From the NCBI RefSeq assembly GCF_022414595.1, contig NZ_JADWYO010000008.1, positions 62,001 through 126,000 of the forward strand: 64,000 bases of DNA, given 5' to 3'. Positions 43,466-52,744 of this stretch are shown here, piece by piece (position 1 is the stretch's first letter; every line of letters starts with the position of its first letter). A program made the position numbers and the translations under genes. This DNA is from Streptomyces sp. MUM 203J. GTDB taxonomy: Bacteria > Actinomycetota > Actinomycetes > Streptomycetales > Streptomycetaceae. Under the pieces are notes generated by a model. The model ran no database searches and was not told the origin of the DNA. It saw only the letters and a list, made by a program, of their open reading frames with translations.

Positions 43466-44809
43466 TCACCCGAGGGCCTTCTTCAGCGCCCGCGCCCGGC
43501 GGGCCATGCGGCGTACCGTCGGGTTGCGCGGGATGAAGCCGAGCTGCTGGGGCACGCCGCCCGGGAGGGCCAGAGCCGTGAGGCGGCGACGTTTGAAGTA
43601 GCGCCAGGTGTGTGGGGACAGACGGGACCTCAGATAGCGCTCGGCCTGGGGGCGGAGGTCCGGGTAGATCCTGTGCTGCATGGCGTACCCGACCGTGTCC
43701 ACCAGTTCCTGGAGCCGTACCGCCGACGGGTCGAGGCGCTGGGCCCCGACGGCCGCGCGGTCCTCCAGGTCCGGGACCAGCGCGTCGACGACCGTCACCG
43801 GGATCCGGTTGCTGTTCTGGTAGGGGGTCAGCCGCTCCAGCAGCAGGTCCGTGCCCGTGCGCGCCACCGGCAGGCCGTACAGGGTGTGCGCGGTCAGCAG
43901 TGCCGTCGAGAAGCAGCCCACCACCAGCGCCGGCCGCATCCGCCGGTACACGACCTCCGCCAGCAACGGCACGTCCAGCACCACCAGTTCGGCTCCCAGC
44001 CGGGCCGCCTCCTCCTCCAGCAGCCGCGACCACCGCGCCGGTGCCGTCGGGTGCGGTTTGAACACGATCCGGGTGTGGCCGAGTGCGAGCGCTCCCCGCA
44101 GCATCCGGACGTGCAGCTCCTCCTCTTCCTCCCCGGTCAGGATGTTCAGCGCGGAGAGGTACTGCCCCAGCAGCAGGGCGGGGCGCTCCCCTGAAGGGAA
44201 GGGCAATGCGACGCCCGAATCCGCCAGTTCCGCCAGCACCTTCCCGAACACGTCCGAGGGCACCGTCTCCGCCGTCACCCCGAACTCGGTGAGCAGCAAC
44301 GGCCGCAGCCCCGGCACCAGGTCCAGATGCAGCACCCGCCGCACCCGCGTACCGACCAGCGGGTCGATCTTGAAGCGGGTCGGACCGTAGCTCATCAGCC
44401 CGTCCGCGTACACGTCGACCGGCGCCCCGGTGAACACCTGGCACAGTGCCGTCGCCGGGTTGACCTGGATGGACTCGACGGCCAGCTCGACCCGGTCGTC
44501 CCCGAGCCCCCACAGCAGCCGCAGGTACCGCTCGAACAGCACCGTGTCGTTGGCGCGCGGTGACCAGCCGACCGGATGGAACGGATGGATCGCCTCGTTC
44601 CAGGACAGCACCCGGTCGAAGCGCGACCGCAGCCGCTCGAAGCCGTCCATCGTGTCGACCGACGGGCTGATCTCCGGGTTCGCCGCGTTGTTGCTGACCA
44701 GCAGGATCCGCCGGTCCGCGGGGCCGAACCGGTCCGCGTCCAGCGCGGCGGCCAGTGTGGCGACCCCGTACAGCGTGGAGGCGCAGAAGATCTGCGTCGT
44801 ACGGGCCAT
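43466..44809 (-). CDS. polysialyltransferase-family glycosyltransferase
   Basis: This is a 447-residue protein resembling the alpha-2,8-polysialyltransferase family: ARTTQIFCASTLYGVATLAA at the N-terminus, RIVFKPHPTAPARW in the middle (the HP motif of CMP-sugar enzymes), and VVGCFSTALLTAHTLYGLPV (the S/T motif region). It probably polymerises or transfers a nonulosonate from its CMP form on a wall polymer. Its ATG overlaps the stop of the GT2 gene by one base, so the two are coupled. The divergent operon supplies CMP-activated sugar. Confidence 0.8.
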   Translation of the reverse strand: MARTTQIFCASTLYGVATLAAALDADRFGPADRRILLVSNNAANPEISPSVDTMDGFERLRSRFDRVLSWNEAIHPFHPVGWSPRANDTVLFERYLRLLWGLGDDRVELAVESIQVNPATALCQVFTGAPVDVYADGLMSYGPTRFKIDPLVGTRVRRVLHLDLVPGLRPLLLTEFGVTAETVPSDVFGKVLAELADSGVALPFPSGERPALLLGQYLSALNILTGEEEEELHVRMLRGALALGHTRIVFKPHPTAPARWSRLLEEEAARLGAELVVLDVPLLAEVVYRRMRPALVVGCFSTALLTAHTLYGLPVARTGTDLLLERLTPYQNSNRIPVTVVDALVPDLEDRAAVGAQRLDPSAVRLQELVDTVGYAMQHRIYPDLRPQAERYLRSRLSPHTWRYFKRRRLTALALPGGVPQQLGFIPRNPTVRRMARRARALKKALG

Positions 44810-45783
44810 CAGGCCGCCACCTCCGCCCCGACGGGCCGGCGCCGCAGCCGCCGCAGCCGGGCCGCGCGTTCGTGGTCCATCGAGTCCAGCGCCTCCTTCA
44901 GCAGATCCTGCGGCATGCGCTTCAACGCGGCCGAACTCTGCGCCCGCAGTTTCCGGGCGACCGCCGGTTCGAATTTCTCGATCGTGTTCAGGTGATGCGC
45001 GATGATGGCGCAATACGTACGGATCACCTTCGGTAGAAAACGGTCCGCCTCCGGGTCCTGCGAGGTCTCTTCGACGACCTGATCGAATGCGGGAATGAAA
45101 TCGAGCTGCCGGGTGTCACCGATCTGTGTCAGCGAGGTCGTGACACCCCGCCGGTAGAAGATGCCGAGCAGGTCCACCGCGGCGAAGGACTTCGCCTCCC
45201 GGTGCAGTCGCCAGATCCACGGCCGGTCCTCCGCCGTCCGCAGGTGCTCGGGGAACAGCAGCAGCCCCTCGTCCACCAGTCGTCGGTGGTAGACGCCCGC
45301 CCAGGAGTACGGGTAGTCGACCGGGGTCGAGCGGTCGGACGGCAGGATCACGTCCCTCGGGTCCACCACGACGTTGCGCGGACCGAACGGCACCCGCTGG
45401 ATCTCCCGCGCGTTCCCGGTGCAGCGCACATGGTCCGTGCGGACGAAGTCGCAGCCCAACTCCTCGATGGCGCCCACCAGTCGGGAGAAGTACCCGGGCG
45501 CCACCCAGTCGTCCGCGTCCATGAAGGTGACGTACTCGCCCCGGGCCAGTCCCATCGCCTGGTTGCGTGCCGCCGACACCCCCTTCTCCTCGCGCCGGAC
45601 GTGGACGGCACCGGGGAGGTCGTGCGCCGCGCGCTCGACGATCTCCCCGGTCCCGTCCGTCGAACAGTCGTCGACCAGGATGAACTCGAAGTCGGCACGT
45701 ACGTTCGCGCGCAGACTCCGCAGGGCGTCGGGCGCGTATTGCCGCACGTTGTAGAACGGCACGATGACGGAGAGCTTGACCAC
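44809..45783 (-). CDS. family 2 glycosyltransferase
   Basis: This is a 324-residue GT-A transferase: KLSVIVPFYNVRQY at the N-terminus, LVDDCSTDGTGEIVERA, and the DxD-type FMDADDWVAPGYF. The C-terminal part is basic (ARLRRLRRRP). It starts at the GTG at 45783 just after the divergent promoter region. It likely adds a sugar during assembly of the surface polymer whose nonulosonate is made by the divergent operon. Confidence 0.88.
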   Translation of the reverse strand: MVKLSVIVPFYNVRQYAPDALRSLRANVRADFEFILVDDCSTDGTGEIVERAAHDLPGAVHVRREEKGVSAARNQAMGLARGEYVTFMDADDWVAPGYFSRLVGAIEELGCDFVRTDHVRCTGNAREIQRVPFGPRNVVVDPRDVILPSDRSTPVDYPYSWAGVYHRRLVDEGLLLFPEHLRTAEDRPWIWRLHREAKSFAAVDLLGIFYRRGVTTSLTQIGDTRQLDFIPAFDQVVEETSQDPEADRFLPKVIRTYCAIIAHHLNTIEKFEPAVARKLRAQSSAALKRMPQDLLKEALDSMDHERAARLRRLRRRPVGAEVAA

Positions 45784-45840
45784 CCGACGGACGCTAGGCG
45801 GCCACCCGATCCCTCTTTCCGACCGGCGGAGGGACGCCAG

Positions 45841-45893
45841 GTGAACAATGGGCGGCGCGGCGCTTAACCAGACTGCGGCAAGCTTCTGTTCAC
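45841..45893. promoter_or_regulatory. divergent promoter region with spaced inverted repeat
   Basis: GTGAACA (45841-45847) and TGTTCAC (45887-45893) are complementary, 39 bases apart, between the two divergent nonulosonate operons. The flanks are the least GC-rich bases of the locus. This could be a shared operator, but 7-base arms at this distance may be chance. Confidence 0.3.
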
Positions 45894-45949
45894 TCTTTGT
45901 TGCCGTTGAGTTGGGCTGCGAAGCGGAATCCCTTCCTAACGTCCTCGTC

Positions 45950-47221
45950 GTGCCCTCGCTCACGTATCGGATCGCGGTCATCGCGGATTCCGACACCCGA
46001 TGGAAATGGGGCGCGCAGACCGCGCGCCGCCTTTCCCCGCCCGAATCCGCCCCGGACATCACCGGCTTCGCCCTGCGCGGCCGGGCGACCCCGACGGCCC
46101 GGCAGCTCGCCGAGACCGGGCTGGGAACGCCCCGTGAGGTCACCGGGGCGGAGTTCCTCCGTGCCGTCAGGGAAGAGCGGTACGACGTCGTCGTCCTGGC
46201 CCTGGTCGGCGGCACCGTCCAGGCGGTGCTGCACGGACTGGCCGAACTGGTCCCGGACCGGCGCCCGGTGACCGTCACCGGCTATGTCGGCGTCGTCTAC
46301 GAGAAGCTCACCGACGGCCTGCTCCTGCGGCACGGCGCGGACCTGGTCCTCGCGAACTCGCCGTTCGACGCGCGCCGGTTCAGGGCGGTGTACGAGGGTG
46401 TGGGCGCCGACGCGTCATCGGTGACCGAGGCGGCGCTCCCCTTCCTTGGCGGCAAGCCCTACCAGCCGATACCGGGGCGCCACACCGTCGTGTTCGCCGC
46501 GCAGCCCTCAGTACCGGTCTCGAAGGCCGACCGGACGTACCTGCTGCGGCGGCTGGCCGGATACGCCCGGCTGCACCCGGGCCGTGAGGTGCTGCTGAAG
46601 CTGCGCTCCAAGCCGGGCGAGCACACCACGCACATCGAGGAACTCCCGTACCAGAAGCTGGCCCGCGGTCTGACGCTTCCGCCCAACCTGCGCCTGGTGT
46701 ACGGGAACATGGGCGATGTCCTGGACCGTACGGACCTGCTGGTCACGGTCTCCTCGACGGCCGCGATGGAGGCCCTGCACCGGGGTGTGCCGACGGCTCT
46801 GCTCAGCGACCTGGGCGTACGGGAGGCGCTGGGCAACCACTACTTCACCGGCTCGGGCCTGCTGACCTCCTGGGACCGGCTGGACGCGGGCGAGGAGCCC
46901 GTGCCGGACGAGGACTGGCTGACCGACCAGGGCCTGCGGGCGCCCGCCTCGGATCCCTTCGCGGCGGCCCGGGCCCGGATCGAGGACCTGCTGAAGCAGG
47001 ACGAACTGCCGCCCGTGGATCCGTACTACACGGCGGCGACGGCCCCCGGCTATCTGCCGGGGGTGCTGGCCCGACACCGCCTGGAGGCGGCCGAGGCCGG
47101 GCCGGAGACCACTGGAGTACGCCGGGTGCTGCGCGACGCCGTCAGGGAGACGGCGCGCGGCGCCTACCGGCACGGCGTCCAGCGTGTGGCGCCGCTGATC
47201 CGCAGGCTGGGAGAGCTGTGA
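45950..47221 (+). CDS. DUF6716-type putative glycosyltransferase
   Basis: This is a 423-residue protein with a GT-B-like arrangement. An N-terminal Rossmann half (YRIAVIADSDTRWKWGAQ) is followed by VTGYVGVVYEKLTDGLLLR and a C-terminal half with LLKLRSKPGEHTTHIEE and VTVSSTAAMEALHRGVPTAL, which resembles the nucleotide-sugar site of capsule polymerases. It matches the protein class named DUF6716 putative glycosyltransferase in nonulosonate clusters. GTG at 45950. Its stop overlaps the next start by four bases (GTGA). Confidence 0.75.
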   Translation: MPSLTYRIAVIADSDTRWKWGAQTARRLSPPESAPDITGFALRGRATPTARQLAETGLGTPREVTGAEFLRAVREERYDVVVLALVGGTVQAVLHGLAELVPDRRPVTVTGYVGVVYEKLTDGLLLRHGADLVLANSPFDARRFRAVYEGVGADASSVTEAALPFLGGKPYQPIPGRHTVVFAAQPSVPVSKADRTYLLRRLAGYARLHPGREVLLKLRSKPGEHTTHIEELPYQKLARGLTLPPNLRLVYGNMGDVLDRTDLLVTVSSTAAMEALHRGVPTALLSDLGVREALGNHYFTGSGLLTSWDRLDAGEEPVPDEDWLTDQGLRAPASDPFAAARARIEDLLKQDELPPVDPYYTAATAPGYLPGVLARHRLEAAEAGPETTGVRRVLRDAVRETARGAYRHGVQRVAPLIRRLGEL

Positions 47222-48504
47222 CCGTGACCTCGACCGAACGACGTACCGTCCTGGCGGTCATCCCCGCGCGCGGCGGCTCCAAGGGCGTGCCCGGCAAGAA
47301 CCTGGCGCCCGTGGGCGGCGTCCCGCTGGTGGCCCGCGCGGTACGGGCCTGCCTGGGCGCCCACCTGGTCACGGACGTCGCCGTCTCGACGGACGACCCC
47401 GCGATCGCCGAGGCGGCCCGCGCGGCCGGCGCCCTGCCCGTCCCCCGCCCCGCCGAGCTGTCCGGCGACACCGCCACGAGCGAGGCGGCCCTCCTCCACG
47501 CCCTGGACGCACACGAGCACCTGACGGGCCGGGCCGCGGACGTGGTCCTCCTGGTCCAGTGCACGAGCCCGTTCCTGACGGCGGGGGACGTGGACGGGGT
47601 CGCGGCGGAGGTCCTGGACGGCGAGGCGGACACGGCCCTGACGGCGGCCCCGTTCCACGGCTTCGTGTGGCGCCCGGGCCCCGACGCTCAGGCGGTGCCC
47701 TCCGGGGCGGGCGCCCTCGGGCCCACCCCGGCCCCGCACCCCGAGACCGGGGAACCGGCACCGCAGGGCGCCTCCGGGGTGAACCACGACAAGGCGTCCC
47801 GCCCCCGTCGGCAGGACCGCCCCGCGGAACTGCTGGAGACCGGCGCCGCGTACGCCATGGACGCCCGGGGGTTCCGCCGCCACCGCCACCGCTTCTTCGG
47901 CCGCACCACCCTGGTGCCCACCGACCCCGCCCGGGTCCTGGAGATCGACGACCCGCACGACCTGGCCCGTGCCCGCGCCCTCGCCCCCCTGCTGGACGCC
48001 GCGGACACCCCCGTCCTCGGAGACGTCGACGCCGTGGTCCTCGACTTCGACGGCACCCAGACCGACGACCGTGTGCTGGTCGACGCGGACGGCCGCGAGA
48101 CCGTCGCGGTCCACCGCGGCGACGGCCTGGGCATCGCCGCCCTGCGCAGGGCGGGCCTGCACCTGCTGATCCTCTCCACGGAGCAGAACCCGGTCGTCGC
48201 CGCCCGCGCCCGCAAGCTGCGTGTCCCCGTCCTGCACGGCATCGACCGCAAGGACCTCGCCCTGAAGCACTGGTGCGAGGAGTACGGCGTCGACCCCCAG
48301 CGGGTCCTGTACGCCGGCAACGACGTGAACGACCTGCCCTGCTTCGGGCTCGTCGGCTGGCCGGTCGCCGTGGCGAACGCGCACGGCGCCGTACGGGCCG
48401 CCGCACGTGCCGTGACGACCGTCCCGGGCGGAGAGGGCGCCGTCCGCGAGATCGCCGGATGGCTCCTCGGCCCCGAGCTGACCGCGCGCCCGGCCACGCC
48501 GTGA
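47218..48504 (+). CDS. CMP-nonulosonate synthetase fused to HAD phosphatase
   Basis: This is a 428-residue bifunctional protein. Residues ~10-265 are an acylneuraminate cytidylyltransferase: VIPARGGSKGVPGKNL at the start, LLVQCTSPFLTAGDVDGV, and GVNHDKASRPRRQDRP in the sugar-binding part. Residues ~275-428 are a KdsC-like HAD phosphatase with DFDGTQTDD, ILSTEQNPVVAARA and YAGNDVNDLPCF. A 9-phosphate made by the synthase could be removed and the sugar then activated with CTP by one polypeptide. A ~25-residue Pro/Gly-rich insertion lies before the GVNHDK motif. Confidence 0.88.
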   Translation: MTVTSTERRTVLAVIPARGGSKGVPGKNLAPVGGVPLVARAVRACLGAHLVTDVAVSTDDPAIAEAARAAGALPVPRPAELSGDTATSEAALLHALDAHEHLTGRAADVVLLVQCTSPFLTAGDVDGVAAEVLDGEADTALTAAPFHGFVWRPGPDAQAVPSGAGALGPTPAPHPETGEPAPQGASGVNHDKASRPRRQDRPAELLETGAAYAMDARGFRRHRHRFFGRTTLVPTDPARVLEIDDPHDLARARALAPLLDAADTPVLGDVDAVVLDFDGTQTDDRVLVDADGRETVAVHRGDGLGIAALRRAGLHLLILSTEQNPVVAARARKLRVPVLHGIDRKDLALKHWCEEYGVDPQRVLYAGNDVNDLPCFGLVGWPVAVANAHGAVRAAARAVTTVPGGEGAVREIAGWLLGPELTARPATP

Positions 48505-48586
48505 GCCGCCGCGCCGCCCACCGTCCCCGTGCCGGAACCACCTCCCGTACCGGCTTCACCCCACCCCGCAACAAGGAAAGCTGATC

Positions 48587-49477
48587 ATGAACGACATCCG
48601 TCACCGCACCCTCGGCACCCGCACCGCCGGCCCCGGCCACCCGGTCTACGTCACCGGCGAGATCGGCATCAACCACAACGGCGACCTGGACAATGCCATC
48701 GCCCTCATCGACGCCGCCGCCGACGCCGGGTGCGACGCGGTGAAGTTCCAGAAGCGCACCCCGGAGATCTGCACCCCGCGCGACCAGTGGGACATCGAGC
48801 GCGACACCCCCTGGGGCCGGATGACGTACATCGACTACCGCCACCGCGTCGAGTTCGGCGAGGACGAGTACCGCGCCATCGACGAGCACTGCAAGAAGCG
48901 GGGCATCGACTGGTTCGCCTCCCCGTGGGACACCGAGGCCGTCGCGTTCCTGGAGAAGTTCGACGTCCCGGCGCACAAGGTCGCCTCCGCCTCCCTCACC
49001 GACGACGAGCTGCTGCGCGCCCTGCGTGCGACCGGCCGTACGGTCATCCTCTCCACGGGCATGTCCACCCCGAAGCAGATCCGCCACGCGGTCGAGGTCC
49101 TGGGCAGCGACAACATCCTGCTGTGCCACGCCACCTCCACCTACCCGGCGAAGGCCGAGGAGCTGAACCTGCGCGTGATCGACACGCTGAAGCAGGAGTA
49201 CCCGAACGTCCCGATCGGCTACTCGGGCCACGAGACCGGCCTCCAGACCACGCTCGCCGCCGTCGCCCTCGGTGCGGCCTTCGTCGAGCGTCACATCACC
49301 CTGGACCGCGCGATGTGGGGCTCCGACCAGGCCGCCTCCGTCGAGCCGCAGGGCCTCAGCCGTCTCGTGCGCGACATCCGCACCATCGAGACCGCGCTCG
49401 GTGACGGCGTGAAGCGGGTGTACGAGTCGGAGCTGGCCCCCATGAAGAAGCTGCGCCGCGTGATGGCCCCGGCATGA
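48587..49477 (+). CDS. N-acetylneuraminate/Kdn-9-phosphate synthase-family protein
   Basis: This is a 296-residue NeuB-type TIM-barrel enzyme condensing PEP with a hexose (phosphate) to a nine-carbon keto sugar. Motifs are GEIGINHNGDLDNA, AVKFQKRTPE, FASPWDTEAVAFLE, ILSTGMSTP, HATSTYPAKAEELNL, GYSGHETGLQTT and ERHITLDRAMWGSDQAAS. The C-terminal SAF (antifreeze-like) domain that most ~340-residue homologues have is missing. Which sugar is made (Kdn or an N-acyl form) cannot be decided here. Confidence 0.9.
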   Translation: MNDIRHRTLGTRTAGPGHPVYVTGEIGINHNGDLDNAIALIDAAADAGCDAVKFQKRTPEICTPRDQWDIERDTPWGRMTYIDYRHRVEFGEDEYRAIDEHCKKRGIDWFASPWDTEAVAFLEKFDVPAHKVASASLTDDELLRALRATGRTVILSTGMSTPKQIRHAVEVLGSDNILLCHATSTYPAKAEELNLRVIDTLKQEYPNVPIGYSGHETGLQTTLAAVALGAAFVERHITLDRAMWGSDQAASVEPQGLSRLVRDIRTIETALGDGVKRVYESELAPMKKLRRVMAPA

Positions 49478-50562
49478 GCCGGCCGACCGAGCACCTTGCG
49501 TTCGTCGAGAGCCCGGTCCAGCTCCTGAACGTCCTGGAGTGGACGTACACGCGGCTCTCCTCCGAGCCGCGCCCCGCAGGCGAGGCGGGAGGACCGGCCG
49601 GGACGGGCAAGCCCCTGACCCTGGTCGTCCTCCCGCCCACCGACCCCATGTCGCGGGGCCAGCTGCGCCGGATGGCCCAGCTGGCCCGCGACGAGGGGGT
49701 CACCGTGCGCTGGCAGGAGGCCCGCGGCGGCGAGGGGTCCCTGCCGGGCACCCTGCGGGACCTGGCGCCGCTGCTGCGCGCCGCCGGGCACGTCCTGATC
49801 GGAGACCCCTTCTCCCGGTACGTGCAGCTGCTGCTGTCGCTGTTCACCCCGCGCCGCCTGACGGTCGTCGACGACGGCACGGCGACCATGGAGTACGCGG
49901 AGCGGCTGAGCCGGGGCGAGCGGCTGGTGCGCTGGCACCGCGGGGCGGGCCGCGGCCCGCGCGAGCTGGCCCTGGCGCCGGTCACGGCCGTGGCACGCCG
50001 CCGGATGGCGCCCGGCAAGGACCGGACGGTGGAGATCTTCACGTCCCTTCCGCTGGAGGCGGCGCCGCCGGGCACCGAGGTCACCCGCAACACCTTCGCC
50101 TGGACCCGGGCCCGCTTCGGCCCGCCGCGCGTGACGGGGGGCGCGGACCTGGTGGGCACGTCGCTGGTGGAGACGGGCGTGGTGGACCCCGACAGGTACG
50201 CGGAGGCCGTGGCGGCCCTGGCGCGGACCCACGGGCTGAACCGCTACTACGCGCACCGCCGCGAGAGCGCCGCGAAGCTGCACCGCATCGCGGCGGAAAC
50301 GGGCCTGGAGGTGATCCGTCCGGAGCTGCCGCTGGAGCTGGTCGCCCGGCGCGGCCCGACCAGCCGTACGGTGCTGAGCTTCCCGTCCACGGTGGTGCAC
50401 ACGCTGCCCGCCGCCCTGGCGGGCACGGGCGTCACGATCACGGTGTGCGACATCGCGCCGGAGTGGCTGAGAGCGGGCGCACCGCCGCGGGCGCGCGGGT
50501 TCCTGCGGGCGGTGGCGGACACGGCGCGCTCGGCGCACGGGCTGTCGCTGACCGGGGTGTAA
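49474..50562 (+). CDS. sialyltransferase-like (GT52-type) glycosyltransferase
   Basis: This is a 362-residue protein beginning with LAFVESPVQLLNVLEW, the N-terminal pattern of GT52-type sialyltransferases. LTVVDDGTATMEYAERLS precedes the sugar-acceptor region, NRYYAHRRESAAKL gives the conserved His/Arg acid-base region, and VLSFPSTVVHTLPAAL the CMP-binding Ser/Thr. It overlaps the synthase stop by four bases (ATGA) and is the last gene of the operon. It probably transfers the CMP-activated nonulosonate made by the preceding genes. Confidence 0.75.
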   Translation: MSRPTEHLAFVESPVQLLNVLEWTYTRLSSEPRPAGEAGGPAGTGKPLTLVVLPPTDPMSRGQLRRMAQLARDEGVTVRWQEARGGEGSLPGTLRDLAPLLRAAGHVLIGDPFSRYVQLLLSLFTPRRLTVVDDGTATMEYAERLSRGERLVRWHRGAGRGPRELALAPVTAVARRRMAPGKDRTVEIFTSLPLEAAPPGTEVTRNTFAWTRARFGPPRVTGGADLVGTSLVETGVVDPDRYAEAVAALARTHGLNRYYAHRRESAAKLHRIAAETGLEVIRPELPLELVARRGPTSRTVLSFPSTVVHTLPAALAGTGVTITVCDIAPEWLRAGAPPRARGFLRAVADTARSAHGLSLTGV

Positions 50563-50754
50563 ACGACTGTTAACTTCCCGGGTGGACCCGGCCGCATCAC
50601 CGAACCGGCCAAGATCGACGCAAGCCCAAAAGGCGTGAGCTTACCCACTCGGACCCCCCTTCAAGCCCACCCGACCTGCCTTCTTTCCCCTATCGGGCTG
50701 AAGTTTTGTAGATCACACGTCAGTTGAGGGGTAAAGACGCCTACCCTTTGATGG

Positions 50755-51987
50755 GTGAACAAGTTGATGTCCCGCGAGACCGAAGCCGACGTTCCCGGCG
50801 AATCGCCCCTCCCCGGCACGCTGCCGGAAGACCTGCGTGCGGAGCTGATCGCGTTCCGCCGGGATTTGCACATGCACCCCGAGCTCGGCAACCAGGAGTT
50901 TCGCACGACCGGCGCGATCAAAGCCCGGCTGGAGGCGGCGGGGCTGCGCCCCCGTGTACTCCCCGGGGGCACCGGCCTGACCTGCGACATCGGCACGTGG
51001 GACGGTCAGCGGCCGATGCTGGCGATCCGCGCGGACATCGACGCCCTGCCCATCCCGGACACCAAGGTCGACGTCCCGTACCGCTCCACGGTCCCGGACC
51101 GCGCGCACGCGTGCGGCCACGACGTCCACACGACCACGGTCCTGGGCACCGCCCTGGTCCTGGCCGACCTGTACCGCCAGGGCCGGCTGCCCCGCCCGGT
51201 CCGGCTGATCTTCCAGCCGGCGGAGGAGGTCCTGCCGGGCGGCGCGGTGGGCGTGGTGGAGTCCGGGGCACTGGACGGCGTGGGCCGGATCATCGCGGTC
51301 CACTGCGACCCGAGGGTCGACGCGGGCAAGATCGGTCTCCGGGTGGGCCCCATCACCTCCGCCTGCGACCGTCTGGAAGTCACCCTGGACGGTCCCGGCG
51401 GCCACACGGCCCGCCCCCACCTCACGACGGACCTGGTCACCGCCGTGGCCAGGGTGGCGACCGACGTCCCGGCCCTCCTCTCCCGCCGCGTGGACGCCCG
51501 CTCCGGTCTGGTGCTGACCTGGGGCCGCGTCGAGGCGGGCCACGCTCCGAACGTCATCCCCCAGCACGCCGAGCTGGGCGGCACGGTCCGCTGCCTGGAC
51601 CTGGAGGCCTGGCGGGACGCCCCGGACCAGGTGTACGCGGCGATCGACGAGGTCGCGACCCTGCACGGAGCCAAGTCCACGGTCGAGTACGTCCGCGGCG
51701 TCCCGCCGGTGGTGAACGACCCCGTGATCGCGGAGCTGCTCCGCGAGGCCATGGAACGCCGCTGCGGCCCGTACTCGGTCGAGGACACCGAGCAGTCCCT
51801 GGGCGGCGAGGACTTCTCCTGGTACCTGGAACACGTCCCCGGCGCCATGGCCCGCCTCGGCGTCCGCCGCCCCGGGGACCCGACCCAACTGGACCTCCAC
51901 CGGGGCAACTTCGACGTGGACGAGTCCGCGATCAAGGTGGGCGTGGAACTCTTCACTGCGGCGGCCCTGCTCGACGCGGGCGCGTAA
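50755..51987 (+). CDS. M20-family amidohydrolase (N-acyl amino acid hydrolase type)
   Basis: This is a 410-residue metallopeptidase-fold amidohydrolase. The metal ligands lie in RRDLHMHPELGNQE, ACGHDVHTTTVLG (Cys-Gly-His), IFQPAEEVLPGG (Glu-Glu) and the later GGEDFSWYLE. Related enzymes release amino acids from N-acyl or hippurate-like conjugates; the substrate is unknown. A GTG start is used; an ATG four codons later is equally possible. The following 150 bp hold no gene. Confidence 0.88.
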   Translation: MNKLMSRETEADVPGESPLPGTLPEDLRAELIAFRRDLHMHPELGNQEFRTTGAIKARLEAAGLRPRVLPGGTGLTCDIGTWDGQRPMLAIRADIDALPIPDTKVDVPYRSTVPDRAHACGHDVHTTTVLGTALVLADLYRQGRLPRPVRLIFQPAEEVLPGGAVGVVESGALDGVGRIIAVHCDPRVDAGKIGLRVGPITSACDRLEVTLDGPGGHTARPHLTTDLVTAVARVATDVPALLSRRVDARSGLVLTWGRVEAGHAPNVIPQHAELGGTVRCLDLEAWRDAPDQVYAAIDEVATLHGAKSTVEYVRGVPPVVNDPVIAELLREAMERRCGPYSVEDTEQSLGGEDFSWYLEHVPGAMARLGVRRPGDPTQLDLHRGNFDVDESAIKVGVELFTAAALLDAGA

Positions 51988-52139
51988 CGGCCACGCGGTG
52001 CACCGACGCCCCCGGGGCAGCGCCTGCCCCGGGGGCGTCGCCGTGGGGCCGGGGTGCGTGGGCATCGACGGTGTGCCGACGGCGGAGGAGCGGACCTGCG
52101 ACGGTACGGAGTTGCCCCGGCAGCGGCCCGGCCGCGAGG

Positions 52140-52728
52140 AGCCCGGCCCCGGTCGTATCGTGTCCGGACTCGTACCGGCCGGACAAGAGGCGTACCTGCG
52201 GATCTTCCACCGCTTCGAGGCCGCGGACGGCTCGGGCCGCACCCGCTCAAGGCGGGAGTGGGCCGAAGCCGCGGGCGTCCTCTTCCACGGGGAGCCGTCC
52301 CACCACTCGCTCCCCGGCGGGAAGGCCCACGCGGGGAACTCCCTGCGGCGGACCGGGGCGGGGGTGCCCGACGCCCGCAGCCGCCAGGCCCTGGCCCGCT
52401 GTCTGGCCGAGGTCACCGGCGACCAGGCCGTCTTCTTCGCCTACGACCCGGCGGCGCTGGTCCGGGGCGAGGCCGGGCCGCTCGTCGACCCGGGCCGGGC
52501 TGGAGGGCGGACGGGAGCGGGCGGCCGACAGGGCACGGGACGACGGCCCGGAGTCCCGGTGGCCCGAGGACCACGCCTGGGCGGTCACCACCGGCTGCGA
52601 CCTCCTCTTGCGCCTGCATCGCCTGCTCGGCGGACACCGCCGCCCTGATCCTGCGGACCCCCGTCCTCGAAGCCCTCCCCGTCACCCCCCGGACCCGCGT
52701 CGACTGGTACGCCGACCGGCGCCCCTGA
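52140..52728 (+). pseudogene. frameshifted conserved Streptomyces protein
   Basis: Three frames join into one protein. LVPAGQEAYLRIFHRFEAAD to FFAYDPAALVRGEAGPLV in the first, then GLEGGRERAADRARDD and DHAWAVTTGCDLL in the second, then ACIACSADTAALILRTPVLE to DWYADRRP and a stop in the third. I recall an intact Streptomyces family with this order. Two frameshifts and loss of the N-terminal ~50 residues make this a pseudogene. The family's function is unknown. Confidence 0.6.
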
Positions 52729-52744
52729 CCACCACGGCCGCCAG

